Position numbers and translations under genes: made by a program. Shown in pieces: positions 11,816 to 21,139 of a stretch of 57,071 bases of DNA. Positions within the stretch are counted from its first letter, which is position 1, and every line of letters begins with the position of its first letter. Origin of the DNA: Scenedesmus sp. ARA3 (Eukaryota > Chlorophyta > Chlorophyceae > Sphaeropleales > Scenedesmaceae); assembly GCA_004335835.1 (NCBI GenBank), contig RWJK01000425.1, positions 1 through 57,071 on the forward strand, in the 5' to 3' direction. Under the pieces are notes generated by a model that was given only the letters and a program-made list of their open reading frames with translations, searched no databases and was not told the origin of the DNA.

Positions 11816-14800
11816 GCTGCTGCTGCTGCTGCTGTTTTTACGCTTTCAGTGCTGGCCTTGATTGGCTGGTGCATGTGGCGGGCCTGCGTGGCATGAAGCT
11901 GCTGCTGGTACTGACGCATGGCAGCAGTGACACCTGGGGCGGCATGAAGGCCTTCACTGACTGGGTGGACCCTGCCTTGACAGTGACAGACTTCTACGGC
12001 AACGACACAGTCAAGGTGAGCAGGGGGCAGCATGTTGCTGATGTGTGTACAGCAAGTCGCACCAACGTCCGATGCAATGGGAAGAATGGTGGGCCAGTAG
12101 CTTGCCAGACGCCCCAGCAGTACCCCGTATGTGTTGCTGAAGGACTCGAGCCCAGCTGCTGACACTCTATTCTCCTGCCTGCCTGCCTGCCTGCCTGCCT
12201 GCATGCCTGCCACTGCCCCCTTTCCCATGCTCCACCAGTCTGTGTTCCTGGACTACATGGCGGGCATCACCGGCCACACCAGCAGCTTCAGTGGTGTGCC
12301 GCTGAGGGAGGACCCGGTGGTGGCTGGCTGGCAGCTGGCAGAGGCGCCACAGCACCCAGGACACCCATACAGCGAGCCGCTGCTGGTAAGTTGACTGCAT
12401 GTGTGACAGCATGACACATGTGTGCACTGCCACCAAACAACCAGCAAACCTCTGTTTCACGGTGTGGATTAAGTAGGAAGCTGTACAAAGCACCCCGCAA
12501 GGCTTGCAGCGGGCTCCCTGCACTTGCTTGGGCTGTGGTTGTGGTGCCGCTGAGTTGTGTTGTGGATGCTGTTGCCGCTGAGGGAGGACCCGGTGGTGGC
12601 TGGCTGGCAGCTGGCGGAGGCACCACAGCACCTGGGACACCCGTACAGCGAGCCGCTGCTGGTAAGGCACGGTTGCAAGCTGCTGCAGTGCTGCAGTGCC
12701 GCAGTGCGGAGCCAGAATAACAGCACGCAGCGCCACCTCACGTCACAGGCTCCATTCAGCATATGCTGATGATACACTGTGTCCCTACGATGGCGAGGGT
12801 TCCTGCAAAACTTGCCGTGAACTCAGCTGCAGCTGCAACAGCAGTACCACTGATGGCGTCAACCTCCAGCAGATGCAGCACTTGCATCAAAGAGATGTCT
12901 TGTCGCATCAGAGTTGCGCACACATTGTCTGCTGCCTGCCTCAGGCAGTACCAGCTGGTGGCGCAGTGGTACTCCTGTACGTTCCGTTTGTAGGGATGGG
13001 TAACACTTGTTGGTGACAGCGGCTGGGCTGAAGCAGATGGACACCTTTCTACTGCTGCCTGCCTGTGGCCGCATGATCCAAACCTGCTGCTGCTGCTGCA
13101 GGGCTGGCTGAAGCAAATGGGCACCTTCCTGCACTAATCTGCAGCCTCTCTGTTGCCGTTAAGCCTGCTGCTGCTGCTGCTGCTGCTGCAGGGCTGGCTG
13201 AAGCAGATGGGCACCTTCCTGCGCCAGAAGGCACCACACCAGCTGGTGCTGTCAGGCTTGGAGGGATTCTTCGGGGCTGCCAGCCCACACCATCTGAAGC
13301 ACAACCCGTACGCACAGGCAAGCAAACATCTGCAGCAAATGATGCCGCCCCTGTTCATTGATGATGGATGCGGTGCTTGTATTCAGCTACCACCAGCCGG
13401 TTGCCCTCCTGCATGCGCACGCAGTTGTACCAGCAGCTTCAATGAATCGTGGCGTGCCTGTAGCAGCCTACCGGCACGCAGCCGACCTTAACTGCTGCTG
13501 CTGCCATGCTTCCACCTGGGGTTGGTGCTGCTGCCCTGCAGCTGTTTGACCCTGCCAGCCGCACCCCACACGCCTACTCGGCCCTGTGCAGCGGCACCGA
13601 CTTCTGGCAGCACCACATGCTGCCTGAGCTGGACATCGCCACTGCTGCAGTGCTGCCCGACAAGTGGCTGGCCTGCAGCAATGCCTGCAAGCTGGACTGG
13701 GTGAGAACACAGCAGCACCTGCCATTGTGGCTGAAAATACATGAGCCGCTGTGTTCAGCAGCAATCAGACACACACCTAGCACCTCACATGTCGATAGCT
13801 GCGGCCACCCATGATAAACCCTATACGACATATCACACCAGCTTCTGGCAGCACCACATGCTGCCAGAGCTGGACATCGCCACTGCTGCAGTGCTGCCCA
13901 ACAAGTGGCTGGCCTGCAGCAACGCCTGCAAGCTGGACTGGATGAGCCATTCATGTTGGCAGCAGATCCTGCAAGGAAGGAAGTTGCTGCGCTGCCAACG
14001 TGGCTGGCTTTGAACGAGCACTCTGATCCGCAGCGTTCAGATGAGTCAGCACCGCACGTATCACTGCCTGGAACCAGCCATCACAAAACCATAACACATG
14101 TTGCCCTGCTGACGGTGCGTGTGGCCTGTGCTGCGGCACGTCTGCCGTGCCGCACCCTGCAGGCCCGTGCCTGGGTGCGCAGCCACCTGCGGGATGCGCT
14201 GCGCCTGCAGAAGCCGCTGCTGCTGGCTGGCGTGGGCGCAGTGGGGCCGCAGGCCTGGCGGGAGCAGCTGCTGGCCATGGTGCATCAGGAGGTGGCGGCT
14301 GCGGTGGCGGCTGGACACCCTATCGCTGGTGAGTATGCAGCTGCTGCGTGCAGTGCAGCAGCCGTTCTTATTGGCAGCTTTCCTGATACAGGGGCATCGT
14401 TGCCTTGCAGGCTGGCCTTGAAAGCTCATCTGCTATGTACCACTGCCTCATAATCTGCTGCTGCTGCTGCTGCTGCCGCTGCTGCTGCTGCTGTGCACAG
14501 GTGTGGTGCTGTCTGGCCTGCCCCACCCCGACATGCATGATAACAGTGGCTGGGCCATGAACCAGACAGCAGCAGCAGCAGCACTGCAGCGCGAGCGCCC
14601 GCCACTGGCTGGCAACATGGAACAGGTGCGAAGGCCTGGCACGTCTTCGAGTGTAGCAGGAGCAGCACAAGGGATTGCCTGATGCCTGCAGTTGTTGACA
14701 AGGATTGCATCTAACAGCATGCAAGCAGGATAGCAATACTGCTGATGAAGGCCACGGATTCCAAGACATCAGGGTGATGCACTGGGGGAGTCAACGCAGA

Positions 14801-14880
14801 CGTTGAAGATACAGCATTGTCCACCTGAGTGTTGGCGGTGTGTGCATCGTGCATGCCGTCTGTCTCACTGCATGCTGCTA

Positions 14881-14912
<32 letters not shown>

Positions 14913-15178
14913 AGGCTGCTGCGTGGCGCCACTGGGTGAACCAGCCGGCGCTGCTGTCCTGCCTGGCGCAGCAGGCACAGAGCAGCAGCAGCCAGGGCAG
15001 CGGGACTGAGGGTGGGACTGAGGGTGTGCTGCAGGCAGTGGGCCGGCTGGGGCGGCTGGCTGGCTGTGTAGGTGACAGCAGCAGCAGCGGGAGTGGTGGG
15101 AGTGGCAGCGACAGTGATAGTTTGTGTGGAAGAGGTGACAAAAGCGAGCATGCCACGCCTGGTACTGCTACTGCTTGA
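9192..15178 (+). CDS. GH5_7 endo-mannanase-like protein, probable pseudoenzyme
   Basis: Nine exons join in phase: 9192-9588, 10207-11239, 11850-12015, 12239-12385, 13192-13317, 13542-13700, 14163-14328, 14501-14625, 14915-15178; about 860 aa. The start is uncertain (ATG at 9318 also possible). A hydrophobic segment (WLVMLLMLL) near residues 95-103 suggests a signal anchor. The order of blocks follows plant GH5_7 mannanases: LNGKPWLMMGFD, KVWAFADGG, GLDWLVHVAGLRGMKLLLVL, DPVVAGWQL, LVLSGLEGFFG, DIATAAVLPDKWL, KPLLLAG. Family enzymes need a Glu in WELMNEP (acid/base) and in LLFAEFG (nucleophile). Here these read WQLAEAP (Ala568) and LLLAGVG (Gly699). The active-site His/Tyr block and the FWQ tryptophan are also gone. 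I infer a non-catalytic wall- or sugar-binding role. Poly-Ala, Gln and Ser inserts fill exon 2. The intron after 13317 starts with GC. Confidence 0.8.
11583..11912 (+). repeat. Three tandem copies of GH5 exon 3 start with acceptor
   Basis: The block AG|TGCTGGCCTTGATTGG... coding GLDWLVHVAGLRGMKLL begins at 11583, 11698 and 11850 (spacing 115 and 152). Each copy has its own AG. Only the third continues into the full exon. The spacings are not multiples of three, so the upstream copies are not extra in-frame coding units. Confidence 0.85.
12178..12213 (+). repeat. (CTGC)n run before GH5 exon 4
   Basis: Tandem CCTG units lie just upstream of the acceptor at 12237-12238 and probably serve as its pyrimidine-rich tract. 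A shorter CTGC run sits before exon 3 of the small hydrophilic gene (about 26858-26885). Confidence 0.7.
12571..12661 (+). repeat. Echo of GH5 exon 4 end with intact donor
   Basis: This copies 12295-12385 (276 bp upstream) with few changes, including the GTAAG donor. It encodes the PLREDPVVAGWQLAEAPQH block again. No acceptor precedes it in frame, so it looks like a non-used duplicate of an exon-intron junction. Confidence 0.85.
13020..13225 (+). repeat. Three tandem copies of GH5 exon 5 start
   Basis: The GGCTGGCTGAAGCAGATGGG block occurs at about 13020, 13102 and 13192, each after an AG. The third copy continues as the real exon. Copies two and three are preceded by CTG-triplet runs. The first is the most diverged. 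Confidence 0.8.
13841..13941 (+). repeat. Echo of GH5 exon 6 end with destroyed donor
   Basis: About 100 bases (TTCTGGCAGCACCACATGCT onward) copy 13600-13700 at a shift of 241. The junction CTGGACTGG|GTGAG of the real exon has become CTGGACTGG|ATGAG, so the copied donor is dead. Confidence 0.85.
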
Positions 15179-15763
15179 TCCTTGCTGCCAGCGCAGCTGC
15201 TACCCTTGGGCTTAGTTATGCTCCTGGCAGAGCGCCAGTGCAGTGTTTGAGGGTCTGCGTACTGGAGGCCCATGTGTGCTTTTTTTGCCATACGGGGCAT
15301 GTGCATAGGCTAGTGGTGATGGTTGGCGCAGTGCAACTTGCACGACCTGGCTGCAAGCAGCGCGCGGGTACTGCGCTGAGGTTGAGCCATGTTTCTTAAG
15401 ACGTTCAGAACTCGATAAATGTGCTGCTGCGCACGAAATTGGGGTCTGGCAGTTGTTGTACTGCATGCAACCGCCGGTTCTTGGGGCAGTGGTGATCAAT
15501 GCTCAGTGCTGGATGACTTACCTCAGACCTGGTGTCACCACTTATGTTTGACTGCAGTTGACCAACACTAACGTGGACATGATCGCATGCTTGCAGGTGA
15601 CATGACTAAGAACACGCACATAGGCCTTGCACGAAAGCAACCACCAGGTCGAATTCAGCGGGGTGCCGCACATTTCTCGACCGAGCTGCAGGTAATGGGT
15701 GTTGATACTACTATGCTACAGCCTGCGCTACAGGTCAACAGCGCTACACACACTCCCGCTAAA

Positions 15764-15768
15764 TGTAA
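15764..15768 (+). terminator. Possible TGTAA polyadenylation signal
   Basis: TGTAA is the usual green-algal poly(A) signal. This one lies 586 bp after the GH5-like stop. A five-base motif is common by chance, so support is weak. Confidence 0.25.
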
Positions 15769-15840
15769 CTTATACAGCTTTATGTACATCTAGTTCACAC
15801 ATATAGTTATGAAGGCAGCGTAAGGACGCCTGTTTTAACA

Positions 15841-15913
15841 GGATCGAAACCAGGTCTCTGCTCGCACCCACAGAGCAGTCTGCAGGCTTCTGAAGCCTTC
15901 GGCCAGCACTGGC
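15841..15913 (-). other. Degenerate tRNA-Ser-like sequence (tRNA relic or SINE head)
   Basis: On the minus strand TGGCCGAAGG resembles an A box, GCAGACTGCTCTGT resembles the anticodon arm of tRNA-Ser(GCT) lacking three loop bases, and GGTTTCGATCC resembles a B box, in the right order and at tRNA-Ser spacing. The acceptor stem does not pair. It is not a functional tRNA as read. It could be a relic, the head of a tRNA-derived SINE, or chance. Confidence 0.25.
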
Positions 15914-16126
15914 CCATTGACAGCTGACACCGTACCGATCTGGTATTTTTTGTTTAAATCCAAGCGTAGCCGTGCACTCGTAGCGGTTGTGGTGCTTGTG
16001 GTACTCGTCTTGCTGCTCAGCAGTGCTGGTGTGGCACTGTATCCTTACACTGGCTCGCAGTCCTGATACGTGAACGCCGGTCACGCAAACCTGGCGACAC
16101 GTTGCTATCTTTAATTCAGAATTGCC

Positions 16127-16613
16127 TTGCCTTGTCGCCGCTCCGCAACATCCTGTTGCACAACAGACAACCCCAGGACAGCAAGCAGCACACCCATGCT
16201 GTCACAAAGATACCAACAGCAGCAGCTGCTGCTTTGTAAGCACAGCAAGCCCACAGCTGTGCTGTCTCTGCACAGCCACAGGTCGAGGGCAGCGCCACAC
16301 GGCACCGCGAGAAGCAGCAGCAGCAGCAGCAGCAGCAACAGCCTCTGCAGCGCTGCTTTCCCTTGGCTGCTGCAGCGCAAGGCAGTGCAGCTGCTTGCAC
16401 CTGTTGCTGCTGCCGGTGGGGATCAAAACGACGGACAGGGGTCGGCCAATGGCAGCGGCAGCAGCAGCAGCAGGGGCAGCAGCAGGGGAGGAAGGGGAGG
16501 CAGCAGCAGGGGCGGAAGGCCAGGCAGCAGCAGTGGCTCGCCTGGGCCAGTCAAGCGCACCAGGGACAGCAGCAGCGATGCAGCTGACAGGGCTGACTCA
16601 GATCACAGCAGGC

Positions 16614-16670
<57 letters not shown>

Positions 16671-19064
16671 CCAGGGGTGGCAGCCGGGGCAGGGGCCAAG
16701 CTAGGGGGGCCTCCAGCGGCAGTAGGAGCGACAGCAGCATTGACTCTACTGGCAGTGCCGGCTCAGGCAGCACAAGGGCAAACTACAGAGGCAGCGACAG
16801 CAACAGCAGCAGCAGGACCAGCAGCAGCAGCAGCTGCAGCAGCAGGGGTGGCTCCAGCTGGGAAAGTAGCAGCAGCAGCAGGGGAGGCCACAGCAGCCAA
16901 AAAGAGCTGCCTGGGAGGGGCAAGGTGAGCCTGCCTCGTGCTGTGGAAGCGCAACATGTTGCTGCGGGTGCGGACCCCAACTACTGGCAGCATGATCAGA
17001 ATGTGTTGGCGCTGGAACTAATTTCAGATTGCTCCGATTGTGCAGCAGGTGCGGAAGGCAGCGTCGCCACCGCCAGAAGTCTTCTGGCCGCATGCTGCTG
17101 AGACCTTTGGTTGCCGTGCCGTGGTTCAGAGGTTCTGATTGCGTTGCTGTGCTGTGCTGCTGCCCCAGGCGCTGCATCCAGCTGAGATCACCAGGGCCAT
17201 CGGCAGCTGCAGCACACCGCAGCAGCTGCAGGAGCTGCTGCATGACCAACAGGACAATGTGAATGCAATCCACCTGGCACTAGCCGTCAAGCAGCTGGCA
17301 AGCCTCAAGTGTGTGCAGCAGCAGCTGTACGCAGAGCGACTGGCGCAGTATGCACAGCTCAGCAAGCAGCACACACCCAGAGACCTCAGCAACATGATCT
17401 ACGCACTGTGCCAAGCACCAGCGGCTGTCAGGCGGCAGCAGCAGGCAGCACTTCAGCAGCAGCTGCTGCCAGCGTTCATGCAGCAGCTGTCAGCCGCTAA
17501 TGCGCAGGACATCAGCAATGTGCTGTATGGCATGGCAGCCAGTGGTCAGCAGCTTGACCCAGAGACAGTGCAGCAGCTGCTGGAGGCAATTGTAATTGTG
17601 CGGCAGCAGGCAACGCCCCAAGCTGTTTCAAACAGCGTGTGGGCGGTGGCAACCGTCGGACAGCAGGTGCCAGCAGGACAGCTGCAACAGCTGCTGTCTG
17701 CCTTGGTTGGCATGCTGCATCGGGCCAAGCCACAGGATGTGTCCAACACACTGTGGGCAGTGGCAACCATGGGGCAGCACGTGCCACCAGGGCAGCTGCA
17801 GCAGCTGCTGTCCGCCTTTGTTGGCATGTTACTGCAGGCCAAGCCACAGGATGTGTCCAACACAATTTGGGCAGTGGCCACCATGGGGCAGCAGGTGCCA
17901 TCAGGGCAGCTGCAGCAGCTGCTGGCTGCCCTTGTTGGCATGCTGCGGCAGGCCACGCCACAAAATGTCTCCAACACGCTGTGGGCGGTGGCGAGCATGG
18001 GGCAGCAGGTGCCACCAGGGCAACTGCAGCAGCTGCTGTCTGCCTTTGTTGGCATGTTGCAGCGGTCCGGTCCACAAGCTGTGTCTAACACACTGTGGGC
18101 GATTGCAACTATGGGGCAGCCAATGCCATCAGGGCAGCTGGAGCAGCTGCTGTCTGCGTTTGTTGTCATGTTGCAGCAAGCCAAGCCACAGGCTGTGTCT
18201 AACGCGCTGTTGGCATGTGCCAAGCTGGGTTGGCTGCCGCAGGAGCTACTTGCAGCACCTGGGCTGGCGGGGCTGCTGCTAGCAGGCACCCCTCTTAGTA
18301 TGGCCAATACGGCCTGGGCTTGTGGCCAGCTGGGCCACAGGGATGAGCAGCTCATGGGGGCACTGCTGGCAGAGGCAGGCCGGCGTGTGGAAGCGACAGG
18401 GCGCAGCACAACCGCCAGCAGCTTCAACTGCCAGAGTCTCTGCAACATGTGCTGGGCTGTGGCAGTGCTGGTCCTGCAGCAGCATGCTCAGCAGGTGCTG
18501 CAGCTGGTGCAGGGCTGCATCAGCCAATGGGGCAGTGTGGCAACAGAAGATCTGCAGCAGTTGTGGCAGGTGCACACCTGGCTGCTGGACTTCCAGCTGG
18601 CTGGGGGCCAGGGCCTGCAGGGCAGCCTGACGGAGCAGCAGCTGCAGCAGTGCAGGGCAGCTTGGGACGCACAGCTGCAGCATACATCAGGGCAGCAGCA
18701 CACACAGTTCCAGCGCTCAGTGTTTGCAGCAGTGAAGCAGCTGCCCATTGCCTGGCAACAGCAGCCGCAGATGGAGCAGCTGAGTGTGGGCAGGGATGGT
18801 GTGACGCCTGATGGTGCCCTGCTGCTGGACATTGCTGGCAGGACAGCAGCTGGTGTGCTGGTGGCAATAGAGGCAGATGGCCCATGGCACTTCAGGCAGC
18901 CTGATGGAGGCCTGATGGGGACCACGCAGTACAGGAACAGGGCCCTGGCAGTGCGGGGCTACAGGCTGGTCAGTGTTTCATACAAGGAGTGGGCCAAGCT
19001 GAAGGGCGACGCGCAGCGTCAGCAGTACCTGATGCGGCTGTTTGCGGAGGCTGGGGTGGTGTAG
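16127..19064 (+). CDS. OPR/RAP-domain protein, copy 1 (probable organelle RNA factor)
   Basis: Two exons join in phase 0: 16127-16924 and 17169-19064, about 897 aa. An alternative start is at 16196. The N-terminus (MLSQRYQQQQLLLCKHSK...) is basic and Ser/Leu-rich like an organelle transit peptide. A long Ser/Gly/Arg low-complexity region with an AGC run follows. Exon 2 begins with a helical block, then has five to six tandem 38-residue repeats with SNTLWAVATMGQ and PPGQLQQLL cores, matching the length of octotricopeptide (OPR) repeats. The C-terminus (about residues 815-890) is a RAP domain: LVAIEADGPWHF, then QYRNRALAVRGYRLVSVSY. Known OPR/RAP proteins act in chloroplasts or mitochondria on maturation, stability or translation of specific transcripts. 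The RNA target cannot be read here. A decayed relative lies directly downstream. Confidence 0.85.
16618..16671 (+). repeat. (AGC)n run coding poly-Ser
   Basis: About 17-18 AGC codons in a row in the linker of the first OPR/RAP protein. Confidence 0.9.
17613..18200 (+). repeat. 114-bp tandem repeats coding OPR motifs
   Basis: The repeat unit is exactly 114 bp (for example CAGCTGCA(A/G)CAGCTGCTGT at 17679 and 17793) and encodes 38 residues. Neighbouring units are very similar at the DNA level, which suggests recent duplication or gene conversion. The repeats in copy 2 are much more diverged. Confidence 0.9.
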
Positions 19065-20967
19065 CGGTGGCAGCCGCTACAACCCATTCCCATTCAGCAG
19101 CAGCAGCAGCAGCTGCTGCCGCACGCATAACCTCAGCTCAGCAACATCCTCTGCCAACACAGCTGCATGCCAACAACACAGATTGCATGCCAGCAGCACA
19201 GCTCCTGGGGAGGAGCTCGCAGCACTGCTTGTGTTCAGCACCCTGTCTACAGCCACACCCGCAAGCCGTGCTGTACAGCATGCTGCAGCCACTGCTGGCG
19301 ATGCTGTCATCCTGCGAGCCCCTTGCAGCGCGGCCTGCTGTCAGGTGATTTGAGCTGCACTGTTGCTTCCTTGCTGGTGATGCCAAGTAGCTGTGCCAAG
19401 TTGTTGGACTGAGTTTGTGCACCACACTGCATGCTTGTTCATGCGCAGAGCTTCATGGGTTACAGCAGCTGCCAAATGCTGAGCAAGCCCAAGTTGCAGC
19501 AGACCATGCTGCTGCCAGCAGTGCTGTATTCAACCCACAACATTGGCATGGAATGCTCTGGCAGCAGTCAAGCATGTAAGCTGTGCTGAACCTCAATATT
19601 CGAAACCTTATTTGTCTGGTGATGCAGGAGGGCCCTGTAAACGGCCGCAGGGCAAGCTCGCGCTAGGCATGCCAGGCTCTTGAGATGAACCAAGCTTGGG
19701 CAAGAGCATGCAGGGACACCTGCTGGCGTCTCGTGGTGCAGTAGCAGCAGCAGCATCTGTACACCGGCAGTTCTCATTGAGCCCTGCGCAACTGAGTAGG
19801 CACCAGCAGTTGGGGCTGCAGTGGCAGCAGCGCATGGACCGCAGTCTGGTAGCCTGGCACGTGCTGTGTCACACAGGCACACGCACGGTGCGTGCGCATG
19901 GGTGGGCGATTGACGCATGTTCCAACCATGAGTCATGCGGGTTGGTTGCTGATGAAGGGCCAACAGCATGTGCACAGCTGCGTTATACTTAACGCAGACT
20001 CAACCGTCATGGGATGATGCATGCAGCACACAGGCTGTCAAGTCTGTACTCAACGTTTCAGGATTTGTCACCCTTTGTCACAGTGACACCACGCAGTGAG
20101 TGCACCATGGTGGCAACAAGTCTTCGGCTTCGGTGACCAAGCCAGTCAACTCTATTCATTTGTAGCACGGGTTGCCAGAAAGAAGCCCAAACATTCATAC
20201 TAATGATGTCACAGGGAGTGACTTACAGTATCTGCTGCTTGACAACGCGTCCAGCTTTGGCAAAGTGAGCAGCATCTGTACAGCTTGCAGGAGGGCTCAC
20301 GAAATTGGTGATGCAGCGCAGTGCTCACTGTACTGCACGCTTTCGTCAAACGAAACAGTAGTTATGGACTGTTTGTAGCGAGCAAAGTGCTGCAGCGTCT
20401 CCGGGTAGGGCAGTTGGCCAGCTCTGTTAGGGTTTTAACTCACCACTCACCAACCTTGCACTCACCGTCAAAATTCCGTTCCACGTGGCAATCAACTATC
20501 CTAGGAGTGTCGAAAGTTCCGCTTTAAAACTCTGTATGCAGCGTTGCGCGTAGTTGCAGTGTATGCTCAGAACCAGCAGCTCGGCCTGGTTGCATCTGGC
20601 TGTGAGCACGATCTGTCTGTATCAGGCTGCTTTCGTACGGGATCTGGACCTGATGTACATTCAAGCAACCAGCTCGACGAGGCCTATCAGGTCTGCACCA
20701 TAACACAGCTGCTGCAGTGGCTACTACTGCTCTTGATAGTGTGCTGGCACCGTGTGCTTCACGGTGGTATGCTTTGCTGTTGCTGATTTACAGTACAGAT
20801 GCGGCCTTCACCACCTTCTTGAACCATGTAACATAAGCATATCCTTCACAATGCGCTCCTTTAATCATGCTAGGATGCCCAGCACGCAGGCTCCTCCATC
20901 GGCCTCTTGATGATATGCACACCACCAACAGCAAGCAGCAGACATCAGCAACATAATAGGCATTGCT
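19065..20967. other. Spacer between the two OPR/RAP copies
   Basis: No gene is supported. It probably contains the 3' UTR of copy 1 and the promoter of copy 2. A TGTAA lies at 19575-19579. Confidence 0.5.
19575..19579 (+). terminator. Possible TGTAA polyadenylation signal
   Basis: A TGTAA motif about 510 bp after the stop of OPR/RAP copy 1. Weak support on its own. Confidence 0.25.
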
Positions 20968-21055
20968 ATGTTACCACCTGTATTTCCAACTAGGGTGCTG
21001 CACCAGCTGCTGCAGCATGGCAAGGCAGCAAGCCAGCTGATGCAGCTTGCCTGCT

Positions 21056-21139
<84 letters not shown>

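Larger units (their letters stand above)
15179..16126. other. Intergenic region between GH5-like and OPR/RAP genes
   Basis: No gene is supported. It holds a possible TGTAA polyadenylation signal and a tRNA-like trace on the minus strand (both listed separately). Confidence 0.5.

Noticed and set aside
16122..16928. 268-codon Ala-rich frame overlapping OPR/RAP exon 1
   Set aside because: The alternate frame of an AGC run; only the Ser/Arg frame joins exon 2 in phase after a transit-like N-terminus.
17613..18200. CRISPR-like array of 114-bp repeats
   Set aside because: The repeats are contiguous coding units of 38 codons with no spacers, in a eukaryotic gene.
17546..18448. 300-codon open frame on the minus strand
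   Set aside because: It is the antisense shadow of the repeated OPR codons; its Cys/Ser-rich repeats mirror the 114-bp units and have no splice or domain logic.
20428..20440. GTTAGGGTTTT as telomere-type sequence
   Set aside because: A single unit only, with no tandem array.
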